Source of the DNA: Aricia agestis
Lineage: Eukaryota > Arthropoda > Insecta > Lepidoptera > Lycaenidae
Reading direction: 5' to 3'
Assembly: GCF_905147365.1 (NCBI RefSeq)
Contig: NC_056416.1
Coordinates: 1,074,001 to 1,138,000 of the forward strand
DNA length: 64,000 nt
The notes beneath the pieces were generated by a model. The model did no database searches. It was not told the origin of the DNA and saw only the letters and a list, made by a program, of their open reading frames with translations. How positions within the stretch are numbered: the stretch's first letter is position 1; the number at the start of each line of letters is the position of its first letter. The position numbers were made by a program, and so were the translations under genes. Positions 11,012 through 22,874 of this stretch are shown here, one piece after another.

Positions 11012-11137
11012 GCGCACATTAGGCGTAGCGTAGCAGGCCACATTTTTCATACACGTTTTTACGATCTATGTACCTCAAAATAGGTCGTAAAAGTGTATGT
11101 AAAGTGCGGCCCGCCCCGCTGCGTGTACAATGTGCGC
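11012..11137. mobile_element. Small foldback element
   Basis: Inverted ends GCGCACATT / AATGTGCGC enclose imperfect arms (left CAGGCCACATTTTTCATACAC, right complement GGCCGCACTTTACATACAC). This is probably a MITE; no TSD was identified. Confidence 0.6.
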
Positions 11138-11357
11138 TCACTCAGTAGGACACGCGCGGTCATTCACTCGTCCAATGTCACGTCACTCGATTGTGACACC
11201 TGAACTTTACCTTTACACTTTACACTTGGGTCACTACGAGACGATACATTATGATTCATCCAAGCCATTCAACATGAAAGGTCTTCCCTCAATGAATGGA
11301 AGAAGTTGATAGTCAGTTTAGATAGGAAACGAAAAAGTCTACTAGAAGACAAGTCTA

Positions 11358-11480
11358 AGGGCCTGTTTCACCATTTCCTGATAAGTCCCGGGTAGGCTAT
11401 ACACAATTTAACTTGACAGATAGTCTATGGAGATAGAGTATGGAGAGTCTGTCAGTCAAGTTGTGGAAAGCCCAGCCCTT
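11358..11480. mobile_element. Degenerate MITE-like inverted repeat
   Basis: GGGCCTGTTTCACCATTTCC at the left, with partly paired arms around TTTAACTTGACAGA / TCTGTCAGTCAAGTT. The left motif resembles a common lepidopteran terminal motif. The right boundary is uncertain. Confidence 0.4.
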
Positions 11481-12030
11481 ATGGCTACTTTTCATTAAAA
11501 TAATAAATAATTATATTATGTCCTTCTCAGATGGAATAATTGCAATTTATTTGAATGGGTGAATGGGGATTTTCGTATCAATTAGGATCGCAGAAACCTT
11601 CTTTACAGAGTAAGGCATATTTTAAACTTAATCATTAGAGGCCTGATAACAACACTTTGAGTGCTCTCTCGTAAAGCAACATTTGAGTTCGGAAAATGGT
11701 GCCTCTGGCATAGAAAACTGAAAAATTTGCATACATAATTTCAGCAACAAATATTCCCTGTAACCAACTTGTTTTGTACCTTATCAACTTTTAACCGAGT
11801 GTGTTTAAAAGAGTATAAAATCGACTAATGAGCTGACCTGACGAATATAAAGGGCTTCGTTTTCCTCGTGCGACCCAAAATATAATGATTCGGTCTCATT
11901 AAGATAAATTGTGTTGAAAACTTGATGTATTTCAATTATATCATACACTTTATAAATTATGTTTGGTTGTATAATATTAATGTTACGCGTTTAGCAAAAT
12001 TAATATGGTGCTTGCGACTGCATAAGACAA

Positions 12031-12478
12031 AAAACCGGCCAAGTGAGTGTCGGGCCACGCGCAATATAGGGTTCCATAGTACCGATAGTTTTTTTAAATT
12101 TTTGTATGGTCAATGAATTTACATTTATAACGTGTTTTACACTACTAACAACATCATCTCAGTTACTTTCAAAGGAATTTGAACGAAAAGTTCCTTTATA
12201 CTTCGCCGAATACATTTTTTTTAGTTGATCGACTATTACTCAATAACTTATGAAGTCTTCTTAGCCGTGATAGTTTTATATATTTGCCGTTATAGTTAGC
12301 GTGATAGTGATTCAGCATATTTCCTACTCCCGTTAATTTTTTCACATTTCGGTCCTATAGTCCTATAGTCGGACTATAGACGGTTTAGGTCCTATAGTCT
12401 CTGAGCAAAACCGCGGACAGACAGACGGATGGATAGACCGAAACTATAAAGCTTCCTTGTTGACTACGGAACCCTAAA
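12031..12478 (-). mobile_element. Family A repeat, minus strand (variant)
   Basis: It begins AAAACCGGCCAAGTGAGTGT and ends ACTACGGAACCCTAAAAA, with the GACAGACAGACGGATGGAT tract near the end. It resembles the 44532 copy (shared GGTTTTGCTCAGAGACTATAG block) more than the 6075 copy, so at least two subfamilies exist. Confidence 0.7.
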
Positions 12479-12479
12479 A

Positions 12480-14300
12480 ATGGCAACAGCGGATTTTGCG
12501 ATCGAAAGTAAAAAGTCATAAACTGCTTTATGACTATTTACATGAGTTAAGACATACCTAATCTACAACTGTTCCTCTATAATTGGGATACTTTTACAGC
12601 CCTTTTTCATTCCCATTGGCTTCATGGCTTCAGTATTTACCGCCGGATTTTTATAAGGCCGCGATACCTCAGCCAATTCGTGACGAAGTGCGTAACTTTA
12701 AACACACATTATATGTGAATATTGGTCCAAATCTTTAACCTCGTGTACTTTCTCGAGAGAATGTGTGTCTAGCGACAGGAGGAGTAAAAGGAGGAGAGGG
12801 GGAGTGAAGGGGGAGAGGGGGAGTGCAGGGGAAGAGGGGCAGTGAAGGGGGGATTGCAAAAATGAACCGCGGCGGTCACTCTGACTGTGACGCGTTATAA
12901 AAGGTTGCTCACATACACTGTCACACTTAATACGATTTTTATTCTCGTTCATATAGTACCTATTGGAATTATCAGTCATATTTAATTTTCACAAATAAAG
13001 ACTCGACTGCTAACGTAGTTATGATGTAGCCCTTAAGACTTGGATCTAATAATACCTCTTAGGCATTTATGAATCCGACCATCAGTTTTCCTGAGCGTGC
13101 CACAAAAATAGTATGTATGTACACAAAATGCATACTTACTTCGCACACTCAAAAACATAATATGTGGTAGTCTGGCAAATAGAGTAAAATGGTTTTTTAT
13201 TAGTAGTATTGCATAAATATACTTTGAACCATTTTGAGTTACTTTAGTAATAAATAAATAATTAAAGAACTACATAATTTAAGTAACAAAAAAGTGTACT
13301 ATGTCATAATATTTAAGCCGCGAATATTTCGGCCATTACGTCGTACAAACGATCTCAACGCGGCACGCGGCTGCTCTTATATTATAGTGTAAATATCATA
13401 CAGTAATGTAAATACTGAGATCTCGATATCAAAATGACTCCGCACAGGTAACTCATGCCAACCAGAATATGGTGATAGTTTCAAAGTCCCATATTTTCTT
13501 TACTAGTCATTTATTACAAAAATATTTGATACACGTATTCATTATATTATTATGTACACATGAATCACTTTTTACCTTTACCTGTCTGACGTGGTATCCC
13601 CAAGACAAGCCCAATTCAATTGGTTCTGCTGATACTAAACTCGCTCAACACAAAATCAAACTGTATTACATGATATGGGTGATGTTGTACTGCATTACTT
13701 TTGCTATTTCAAGCTATCTAAAATAACGCTCTATTTTTGATTCGGCCGGTCTGGTATGAATATGGTCTACTGTATGTTACATTATACTGTAAATATATTA
13801 TGTTCTTAATGTAACACTAACCCACAAAGATATTAATTAAAAGTAATGGCCAACAATTATGAGATTCACAATTAACTTAATTGTAATAGTCTCAAAATGG
13901 TTTCTTCATCGCGCACCGTCACAGTTCTTACGCGACATAAATTATTCGGTTTCCTATTTATCACGTCTTATGAAGGGTCTTTTTGTAAATCAGAATAGGA
14001 TATATTACTCAATGTATTTATGCTAGATGGTAGCACCAGCACGGATAGAAAACAATAAGTTTTGTTCGACGTTCGACAACATTTCTATCAAAATACTGTA
14101 TGCAACATGTTGGATTTTGGTCGGATTAGATACCTGTATGTGTTAGTAGCGCCCACTGCTCTGACCTCCGTGGAATATTTCGTATTAAAAATAAAATCAT
14201 AGCTCGTGGCAAAATGTTACGTGTATATTTTAATAATAATATAAAAGTTACATTGAAAATATCGTTTTGTCTAACGCCGTTGTAAAATGGCCCCAAACAA
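12480..14300. other. Intergenic DNA with a GA-rich tract
   Basis: The only notable item is a purine-rich tract at about 12776-12855 (GAGGAG, GGGGGAGTGAAGG units), a possible GAGA-type site or simple repeat. Frames at 12698-12979 and 13469-13726 show no family signature and are left out. Confidence 0.4.
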
Positions 14301-14310
14301 ACAAATATGA

Positions 14311-14378
14311 ATTGAAAGTTACTTAATCTAGAAGCCCGCCAAAGGTTTGGCGGGCTTCTAGATTAAGTAACTTTCAAT
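14311..14378. repeat. Perfect 33-bp-arm palindrome
   Basis: Arms 14311-14343 and 14346-14378 are exact reverse complements with a 2-base spacer (GG). Each arm contains CTAGAAGCCCGCC or its complement. Such a perfect foldback is either recent or a structural artefact. Confidence 0.85.
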
Positions 14379-14379
14379 A

Positions 14380-15105
14380 ATTACTTTTATTAAAAAAACC
14401 TGAAGTGGGGTCAAAAATATTTTGACCACGCTTAATTTGGCTCGTCAGAATCTGTCGCGTTTTTGTTTGTCATTAAAAAAAAAATAATACAAAAACTTAA
14501 TGCTATTTTAGTTTTTGCGTATCATAAAAGTCAATTTAGTATATTGTGTTTTCTTTGAATAAAAAATTTACATAATATAATATGTCAGTAATATTATAAC
14601 TTTTATTCTTTTGTTTTTCAGGTATAAAAAATGTTGTTTGGTATGAATAATAAAAATATTTTGAATGACGTATCGCAAACAACTTTATGCTGATAGGCGC
14701 GAGCGGCAATGACCCGGCCGAATTTTATTTATGATTTGAATAAAAAAAAACTTCACAAATCTATTATATTACTCTAATAGAATAATTTTACTGCCGGAAA
14801 ACAACCATAATTACTTAAATGTCTTTAAATGTCCCGTAGTAGGTGCCGAATAATTTTCATCTGAAGCGTTTTGTGTTATTTTCCTCGAGTTCTTTTGTTT
14901 TGTTCTAGAATTTGCTTAAATCGAGTTGGCCGCGGATGACGTCATGAGATCTGATTTGTCACGATTTTTATATATTGTATGAATGAAATGGCGATATTTT
15001 GGATGAAATAAGTGCGAGGCAGTTGAATTATATTAACAATATAAGTATTTAAAAAAAATCTAAAATGCATTTGTAAAGGCCAATCAAAGCACTTAAGCGC
15101 AATAA
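14380..15105. other. AT-rich intergenic DNA, nothing supported
   Basis: Stop-dense frames and homopolymer runs only. Confidence 0.4.
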
Positions 15106-15109
15106 AGGG

Positions 15110-15307
15110 GGTGACAGACGTGCGAGTAAGTACGCGGACTTATGGCTCGAAAATCTTTATCGCCTGTGTGTCAGCAAAGAGCCGCGAGCCGCGAGCCTGC
15201 GGGCATGGTAATCCAGTGTGAGCGATTCTCGTTTGTTACCGACGCGAGCCGAGTAAGTTCGCGAACTTAAAACCCGCGTACTTTAAGTTCGTACGTCTAT
15301 CAGGCAC
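15110..15307. mobile_element. Degenerate terminal-inverted-repeat element
   Basis: The left end GTGACAGACGTGCGAGTAAG resembles the complement of the right end (GTACGAACTTAAAGTACGC / GATAGACGTACGAAC). The GC content is higher than the surroundings, with repeats of GCGAGCC. Confidence 0.4.
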
Positions 15308-15589
15308 TTAATTAATGACGTAACATGAAATAAAGTAGCCGCTCGTTTTAATTAAATATTCATGCACTAGACATTAGACAAGTCTAGACCTAGTTATTCT
15401 AATTAATAAGCGATGTAATAAATTATTTAAATAGTAATTTAGAGATGGGTTTAAAGATATCAAGTATATTTCGTTACAATAAAGGAATTTGTATCTTAGT
15501 ACATATTATATTCTGTTGTTAATACAAATCTATAAAAAAACTACATATACATTTTTATAAAGAGAAGATAATATTATTTTCTTACATAT

Positions 15590-15990
15590 GAAATTGTCGT
15601 GTCACAAAGTTAGTTACCGTACTCCTCCAAAACGGCTTTACTGATTTTTACCAAATTTTATATTCATATTCAGTAGAATCGGCTACTGGGTACTTTTTAT
15701 AAGTGCATTTGTTGAACAAATAATAGTTAAGTAATTATTAAAACTCGAGACTGACAGCGACCATTGTTTGTGCGACGGGATAGCGATGGACATTGCCATG
15801 GTGCCATACTTTATATGGCAAAACAACGCTGCCGGGACAGCAGCTAGTATGATTATAAAGTTGAAGAGTTTATAATTATCACGAACTACTGGACCGATTC
15901 CAGTGTAATTTGGCACAGATATAAAGTAGACTAAAAAAAGGATAAAGGCTACTTTCGTTGCGGGAAACGTTTTGTACGGGAAGTTTAGCA
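15590..15990. mobile_element. Worn dispersed-repeat fragments
   Basis: The 5' part holds TGTCGTGTCACAAAGTTAGT and CTCCTCCAAAACGGCTTTAC, a block also seen at 36100-36190. The 3' part holds CACGAACTACTGGACCGATT, related to blocks at 24760 and 59766. A 102-codon minus frame here is derived from these repeats. Confidence 0.5.
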
Positions 15991-16549
15991 AAAGCGGTTG
16001 TTTGTTAGCATGATTGACATAATGTTGTCATATAAGATTTTCTGCATGCTTCAATTTCATACATTCTGTTGGCTGAGCAACACCTCAATTTATTCAAAAG
16101 AGTATAATCGACATATTTTAGGAACAGACAAAGATTTTATTTGCCCATATTATCTGTCACTTCTTTTCTATCGGAGGGAAAATCCCTAGTTGCCATGCTG
16201 GGCATTATTAAATTTCTTCCGTCCCACATTCTGCCTATTCTCTATAGATATACTTAATTTAATAAACACAAAAACGTTTGTTCTTGGCTTCTATCTAATT
16301 TAAATAAATTAACATAATTATATATAAACATATCATATTATAAAGTGGCAATAATGTAGTAATGAATTCATCGAAATCTTGTGATTTATTGATTGGGGAT
16401 TATTTTGCATTCTAGTCAATAGATTGCAATTTAATATTTCAATAATAACCTGAATGTCGGTTGAAAATAGAGAAAAAGAACTGCTTCAATATTTCGTTGC
16501 CTGCCTTAAATATTATAATTAATTATTATTAAAGTAGACATATAACTAA

Positions 16550-16705
16550 GGCCTTTGTAAAAATTTCAAGTGCTTAGCTGTTGCCACAGACAGACGGACG
16601 GACGGACGGACGGGCAGACGGACGGGCAGACGGACGGGCAGACGGACAGACATTGAAGTCTTAGTAATAGGGTCCCGTTTTTATCCTTTAAGTACGAAAC
16701 CCTTA
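16550..16705 (-). mobile_element. Family A fragment with (GACG/GGCA)n expansion
   Basis: AAATTTCAAGTGCTTAGCTG is followed by an expanded array of GACGGACG and GGGCAGACGGAC units (16580-16650), then GAAGTCTTAGTAATAGGGTC. It matches the array side of family A. Confidence 0.65.
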
Positions 16706-17294
16706 TAAAATGCCACTTTATGAGCTAAGCTATAGATTTCATTTTCTACCGACATTCGTCTAGCAATCCACGCCGCCGCTGCTTTGTAGTAGCACAAAGC
16801 AAAATGAAGCCTATAGCCTAGTACATAAAGTGGTATTTATTTGAATTCTTGTCGGTCGCTTACGGCACAAATGGGAAAATCACCTCTACCATAACTTTTT
16901 ATGCTAGATTTTATCGCATTCGATAAAATCGTTCCATCGCTAACAACTGGATAGATCAAAATTGACACGTAATCTTCACCTTGAGAGACATATTATGGGG
17001 AAATTAGATACAGGAAATTCACTCTAGCAAACTGACCGTGAGAGTCGCCGCTCCCAAAACGATACCCACTTACTCAACCAGGTGATTCATATAGAAAGGG
17101 TTTTGCGCAACCTGGTTTCTGACCCGTGCTAAGTGGACAACCACAATGCAACCATTTTGTGTTTTATGTGGTAGCTTTAGGGTGTGATTTGCCTGTCACT
17201 GGTTACGGTTGTGTAATGTATGGTAAACGGTTACCTATTTGTTATGGAGAAGTTAGGTTTGTACAAGATAACATTATTAGTTATTACCTACTAC

Positions 17295-17646
17295 TAGCGT
17301 CCGTGGCCTAATGGGTAGACATTTGGTTTGCATTCTTAGAGGGTGCAGGTTCGAACCCGGGTGGAGGCCTACCTATGAGACATTTTCTGATGTCAAGTAC
17401 AAATTACGGACGCTCGTACGTTAAGGAAAACATCGTGAGGAAACCCGCACATAGTTGGTCCTAGACGTATTGACTGGTTCTTTCCTCTGGACTAGGCTGA
17501 CTATGATGCGAGAATGCCGTATGCGCTTGGGCAACCATACGGACATTTAAAAATCTTGTCCCAGGCACTATGTACAGTATTTGAGAAGTGGTTACTTCGC
17601 TTTAAATAATACCGTATAAATCATCCATAACGGATGTAAAGGCCTA
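17295..17646 (+). mobile_element. tRNA-headed SINE (family S1), plus strand
   Basis: The head contains an A-box-like TGGCCTAATGGGTAGAC and a B box GGTTCGAACCC at 17348-17358. The body includes GACGCTCGTACGTTAAGG and GGGCAACCATACGGACATTT, ending CATAACGGATGTAAAGGCCT. It is the reverse-orientation counterpart of 4644-4994. Confidence 0.85.
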
Positions 17647-17689
17647 GTTTTTATTACCTACTAGATGTTGCATGCATTTCATTGCTTTC

Positions 17690-17751
17690 ATTTTATCCAG
17701 GAAAAGTATACTTTTCTTGTACAAGAAAAGTATACTTTTCCGGGATAAAAT
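17690..17751. repeat. 62-bp near-perfect palindrome
   Basis: The two 31-bp arms meet at a TTGTACAA centre with no loop. One mismatch (A17699 against G17742) breaks the symmetry. The arm includes GGAAAAGTATACTTTTC, itself nearly self-complementary. Confidence 0.85.
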
Positions 17752-17926
17752 TATCCCTGAATAGTTTCTATGTTCGGTTAGGACAATACAGTTGTCACTC
17801 GTCAGTCACCCGTTGTGCTGGTTTACAAGAGTAAGGCAAGGGAGATACAGTACATTGTACAGCACACAAAGTTAAGCAAAATTAAATAATAGTCCCTTGC
17901 GAAGCTAGCCCAGTTTTGAAAATTAT

Positions 17927-19240
17927 GTTTTTGGAATTAAAGACTCTGCTCTCAGCCTTTTGACTTCTTACCTCAAAAATAGGACTCAAAGGGTTGAAGT
18001 TAATAGTAAAAGATTCAATGGGACCAAAATAGAATTAGGTGTACCACAGGGATCCATTTTAGGACCATTTCTTTTTCTCATCTACATTAATGACTTACCT
18101 TATCTAGTTAAGGATAATGAGATAGTACTTTTTGCTGATGACGCTTCACTTATTTTTAAAGTGAAGTGACGGCAGTCAAATTACGACGAGGTAAATAGTG
18201 CTCTCTCAAAAATAGTACATTGGTTTAATGTTAATAACTTACTTTTAAACTCTAAGAAAACCAAATGTTTAAAATTTACTTTGCCCAATGTTAGGCAAGT
18301 GTAAATGATGAGAAAATGAATTTGGTGGACTCCACTATATTCTTAGGCATTACATTAGATAGTCAATTACAGTGGGGTCCTCATATTGCTAATCTTGCAG
18401 GTAAGCTCAGTTCTGCAGCATATGCAGTCAGAAAAATTAGGGAAATTTCTGATGAAGACACGGCAAGACTAGTTTATTTTAGTTATTTTCACAGTAGACT
18501 GTCTTATGGTATCCTTTTATGGGGAAACGCTGCCGACATCAATACAATTTTTGTGCTGCAGAAGCGAGCTATACGCTCAATTTATAAAATGTCAGCTTTT
18601 GAATCTCTGAGAGAAAAGTTAAAGAAATTGGTATTCTAACTGTTGCTTCTCAATACATTTTGGATAATGTATTGTATGTAAGAAAGAATTTAACTAAATT
18701 TAAAACTAAAACTGATAGTCACGGTAGAAACACTTGAAATAGGCACAAGCTGGAAATACCAGTGATCAAACTTAGCAAAATAAGTAAATCTTTTAAAGGT
18801 CAATGTGTACGCCTTTACAATAAAATCCTGGAAAACGTTCAAAATCTATCAATTAATAAATTTAAAAAGTAATTAAAAAACTTTTGTGTGCCAAAGCCGA
18901 GGTAGGTCAACGATTTCCTAAACGATAGCACATCTTGGGAGTAGGATGGCTGCTTGCAAGGCTGCTTCTACATTTATTATATGTGACTTACAATTGTGTA
19001 TTCATTTTTTTTTTCATATTGTATAGATTAAGTTATTTACATTGTAAATTTTATTTTTTAAAAGACTAATTTTCCACTTTTTTACTAAAAAGTGGCCCCG
19101 TGCGAGTTTCTTACGCCGGTTCTTCTCGCCGGGTTAGTTCCCGAACCGGTGGTAGGCAACATGTAGTTCAACATTCTGAAAATATTTGATTCAAATTTAT
19201 TCAGAAATAAAACAATTTTTATTTTATTTTATTTTATTTA
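17927..19240 (+). pseudogene. 5'-truncated non-LTR retrotransposon, reverse transcriptase remnant (LINE B)
   Basis: The plus strand encodes the C-terminal part of a LINE reverse transcriptase. It includes GVPQGSILGPFLFLIYINDL followed by the catalytic FADDASLIF box (frame ending 18169). After a frame break it continues in 18316-18639 with FLGITLDSQLQWGPHI and the typical YFHSRLSYGILLWG segment. A further frame break and stops follow to about 18890. The 3' end carries CTTCTCGCCGGGTTAGTTCC and a (TTTTA)n tail at 19216-19240. Family-level placement is jockey/CR1-like by motif only. The same 3' end is present, 5'-truncated, inside both copies of the 48-52 kb duplication. Confidence 0.88.
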
Positions 19241-19294
19241 TGTAGAACTAAGATGACGCCCCGCAACAATTTTGCCCCAAAATTCGTATATAGC

Positions 19295-19495
19295 GCGGTA
19301 ACTATTTCGAGATATAAAGTATCCTATTTCCTTTTCCGGGACTCAAAGTATTTCCGCAACTTACAGCAAGATCAATTCAGTGGTTTGAACGAGAAGAAGT
19401 AACAGAAGCTGTTACTTCTTCTCACCAAGCCGCTGTTACCTCTGATAAACACACAGACAGATACACTTTCCTATTTATAATATTAGTATGGACGG
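19295..19495 (-). mobile_element. Family N repeat, minus orientation
   Basis: Blocks AAAGTATCCTATTTCCTTTT, CAATTCAGTGGTTTGAACG and TTTATAATATTAGTATGG occur in reversed order relative to the 7877 copy. A small internal hairpin (19390-19425, AGAAGTAACAG...) interrupts the usual sequence. Confidence 0.6.
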
Positions 19496-19910
19496 ATGAG
19501 GCAAACACCTTGCTCACGATTATTCCTGTTAATGCCACTTAGAATGAAGATTGAACTGTGTAACCAAATCCAGATTATTTGGTTAATTTTCTAACCTATG
19601 TAATTCTCTACGGGCTATGGGTGTAGTGCTCATGCTGATGATCTCTTACCAACACTAGAAGTATGTTAATGCGGAGTATCTGTGCGCGTCACGTCGGATC
19701 ACAGTTTATCTGCTGTAACGTGTATACTTAGTACACACTACGCTACATTTTGTTAAGCTAAGTTTATTCTCTTTAACACACCCGTCAATCAAATGGTCGG
19801 TCACAACACCAAAGAGGTTCCGTTATGCTTTTTTTTCGTTTGGATATAAGCCGGCCATGTTTTGCTATGATGCGCTTCCATCTAGTGCTTCCGTTCAAAA
19901 TTCAAGTTTT

Positions 19911-20219
19911 TCATGAAATAAGGGGGCAAACGAGCAAACGGGTCACCTGATGGAAAGCAACTATCGTCGCCCATGGACTCGCAACATCAGAAGAGCTGCA
20001 GGTGCGTTGCCGGCCTTTTAAGAGGGAATACGCTCTCTTCTTGAAGGTTTGCAGGTCGTATTGGTACGGAAATACTGCTGGTGACAGTTCGTTCCCGAAT
20101 TTTACAGTGCGTGGCAGAAAGTTACGCGAAAAACTCACGGTGAAGTATAATAGGGGTAGTTGAAAACATAATCCACCACGGATTATGTTTTCGACTACCC
20201 CTATTTTGTTCCTGATCAA
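19911..20219 (-). pseudogene. C-terminal end of a LINE ORF2 with its 3' tail (family G LINE)
   Basis: The minus strand reads a 102-codon frame containing NFLPRTVKFGNELSPAVFP and YDLQTFKKRAYSLL, the usual C-terminal signature of LINE reverse transcriptases of the jockey/CR1 type. It then runs into the CCGTTTGCTCGTTTGCCCCC tail. The 5' end stops at a hairpin (20149-20205, arms AATAGGGGTAGT and its complement). Confidence 0.78.
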
Positions 20220-20551
20220 TTCTTCTTGACAAGCTTAATTTTTCTTAAAATCCCTAAGATCTTAGCTCGATTTATAGATCACCTTTACCACGTCCCTTAG
20301 TGTGTACTCGTGTAACATAGGTGGGCGCCATGTTAAGAATATTAATACTCTGTATGGTAAAAGTCAACCTTGACATGCTGACCAGTAATAAAATATGCCA
20401 TTATACTATCGTAACATAATATAAGTGCGTTCTTATTCCGAGCATTCACATAGAGATTTATTTACGAAACCATGCGAAGACTTTGACATCGCTAAAAGGA
20501 GGATAATGTTTTAATAAAGCTTTTTTGTATATTTTTTCGAGCCTCCAGAGC

Positions 20552-20858
20552 TAGGGTTGCCAGGTCACTAAACCTAAAAGCCGGATAAAACAGGCGGCTT
20601 GGCCGGACATTCGTATAAAAAGCCGGAAACATTAGTTTCACAGTATAGCAGTGTACAAATTTATTTAAACAATTTAACATCTAATTGATTAAATATTACA
20701 TCTCGTAAGGTGTGCAAAACCTTCTAAAATTAGTAGGATTTTCATATAAAATTATAGATTCAAAGTTCTACAAAAGCCGGACACCTATTAATTTTGGCCG
20801 GACACGCAACCAAAAAGCCTGACTGTGTCCGGCTTTATCCGGACGCCTTTCAACCCTA
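20552..20858. mobile_element. hAT-type MITE with perfect 8-bp TSD
   Basis: The ends TAGGGTTG / CAACCCTA are flanked by identical TCCAGAGC octamers (20544-20551 and 20859-20866). The element is 307 bp. AAGCCGGATAAA and related CCGGAC motifs recur near both ends, as expected of subterminal transposase sites. The 62-codon minus frame across it is incidental. Confidence 0.85.
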
Positions 20859-20970
20859 TCCAGAGCCGAAAATTAAACGCATTTGAGATTGAGAGGTACT
20901 TAATATGGTTTAGTTTACATAAATTTTAATTTTGATAAGTTGATAGTGTGTATTTTTTTTAGCTTCGTAT

Positions 20971-21222
20971 TTATAGGGTGTAACAAAACTAAGTAAAATA
21001 CTTTAGGATGTGTATGTGTTACTTGTATTGAGTTCACTGTAAATGTAGCAGCACGGAAAGATTGTGATTTGTATTGGCAATCGCCCCAGTGTCACGAGTT
21101 TTCCCATAAAAAAGTTAAAAAATCTTTGCTCTTTCAGCGCTGTTACTTTTACAGTTAATTCTATACAGGAGACTCATACACACCCTAAAGTATTATCACT
21201 TAGTTTTGTTACACCCTGTATA
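20971..21222. mobile_element. TIR element with GGGTGTAACAAAACTAAGT ends
   Basis: Left TATAGGGTGTAACAAAACTA and right, reverse-complemented, TACAGGGTGTAACAAAACTA extend into AATACTTTAGG on both sides, giving arms of more than 30 bp. The motif is frequent in insect genomes; the superfamily was not determined. Confidence 0.75.
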
Positions 21223-21419
21223 ATGACGCCTACACCCGGCTCCATACACAATATGTGCATATGCCCGGAGCGCCAGAAGGTGGCAAATACTTAAATTTAT
21301 TTATTTTTTGTAACTGATACTAACAGTCCTTTGTTTACTTATAGAATATGGGTTCGGACACCCGCGCGTCGAGAAGGATCAACATATGAAACTAGCAGTC
21401 TCCTCTATCTACAATATAT

Positions 21420-21616
21420 ATTAGATGGCACCAAAAATAGTTTATCTCGTGGTAGCCGTACATTTCTTCGGGATAAAAAGTATCCTATGTCCTTTCCCGG
21501 GATTCAACGCACCTTCATACCTTTTGAAGCTAAATCGGTTAAGCTAGGGGCGTGTAGAGGCAACAGACAGACAGGCAGAGAGACAGTCACACTTTCGTAT
21601 TTATAATATAAGTAAA
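21420..21616 (-). mobile_element. Family N repeat, minus orientation
   Basis: Carries GGGATAAAAAGTATCCTATG, CCTTTCCCGGGATTCAA, TAAATCGGTTAAGCTAG and a CAGACAGACAGGCAGAGAG tract ending at TTTCGTATTTATAATAT. Confidence 0.7.
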
Positions 21617-21830
21617 ATGCCTCTGTGATCCAGTGGTTCAGAGCATGGCTCTTGACTCGGAGATCGTGGGTTCGATTCCCGCGTTGGAAACATGTTATTA
21701 TGAGAACAAAACTATTCTACTAGTAAGTCCTTTTCCGGGACTCAAAATATACAGCGTTACCTAAATCGGTTAAACCGCTTCAAGCGTAAAGATATAATAG
21801 ACAGATAGACAGTTTTTCGCATATAATACT
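21617..21830 (+). mobile_element. SINE S3 head joined to a family N remnant
   Basis: 21617-21690 is a tRNA-like head (CTGTGATCCAGTGGTTCAGA; B box GGGTTCGATTCCC at 21668-21680). It is followed directly by a worn family N block (TTTTCCGGGACTCAAAATAT, AATCGGTTAAACCGCTTCAA). The head is too poorly paired to be a functional tRNA. Confidence 0.6.
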
Positions 21831-22361
21831 TGAAGTAAACTGTATATTTTTACTCGAATGCGCTCAAATAATGTGTAATACATGTTAACAATACTATCAC
21901 ATAATCTACATACACAAATTGAGCAACGTCTAAAAGAATCAAAAGGTCCATCTTAGTACGCGGACCGCGAATATCTAGATTTTTTAAGATCTTGATAATT
22001 GTAACAGTTACACAATAGCCTAATCCAGTTACCTCCGCATGCGTAACGCGTATGTCATATGAACTGGCTATAATATTATGTTCCTTATGTTGGCATATGA
22101 CCGATACACGCGATTGCGAACGTGTACATTGATGGACGTATTCGTTTATGATTGACGTTGTATATACAGCTTCATAATCCTGGAGACAATCTTGGTTATC
22201 CATCATAGTCTAACTTAAGAGAGATCCTACACCGCCTGCGCCGTCTAGTATTATAACAATAATATTGTTACCATGCATACTTACTTATAATAACTCCCAC
22301 ACCGGTTTCGGTGACGGTGGCCGGTTTTATTGAAACCAAGCCAGTTACGCAGGAGTAATTT

Positions 22362-22562
22362 TATAGTGCCCAAGTGTGTGCGCAGTACTCAAGAGCACTC
22401 TCTGTTCCTTTTACTCTCATATCCCAGTGGAACGGCGAAGACCGACACGACTGGCGAGAGATCAGGCGCAGGGCCGACTTTTTACATGCCCATCCGACGC
22501 ATGGATCATTTTAATTATCAGACAATCAGGTGATCAGCCTGCATTGTCCTAACCAAACTTGG
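22362..22562 (-). mobile_element. SINE S3 body, minus strand, 5'-truncated
   Basis: Reverse of the 6794 body: TAGTGCCCAAGTGTGTGCGC at the element 3' side and AGGTGATCAGCCTGCATTGT near the other side. A related, more decayed piece lies at about 36815-36890. Confidence 0.65.
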
Positions 22563-22644
22563 AAATACGGTTACGGCACGATAAATAGACATAAATAAGG
22601 GTACAAGTTGTAACGATGTTGCAGAATTTGAAGAAATCCATACT

Positions 22645-22860
22645 TGCTTAATATTATAAATGCGAAAGACGAAAATCTGTCTGTCTGTCTGTCTGCTATC
22701 TCTTGACGCCCCAACCGCTGAACTGATTTAGCTATGATATGGAGACACTTTGAGTTCCGGCAAAAGACATAGGATACTTTTTATCCCGGGTAAATATATG
22801 GTTCCCGTGTGATAAGCGTATTTTGGCACCACGGAGTTGCAGCCTGCAGGTGCCATAATA
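22645..22860 (+). mobile_element. Family N repeat, plus orientation
   Basis: A near-complete copy: TAATATTATAAATGCGAAAG, four CTGT units, CCAACCGCTGAACTGATTTA, AAAGACATAGGATACTTTTT, GTTCCCGTGTGATAAGCG. LINE A lies immediately next to it. Confidence 0.75.
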
Positions 22861-22874
22861 TAGTGTTATTATAG

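Noticed and set aside
16594..16650. CRISPR-like array of GACGGACGGGCA units
   Set aside because: Simple-repeat expansion in a family A fragment; no spacers.
21331..21606. 91-codon plus frame, and similar frames at 35717-36154, 37218-37488 and 54361-54869
   Set aside because: They coincide with family N or A repeats and their reverse strands.
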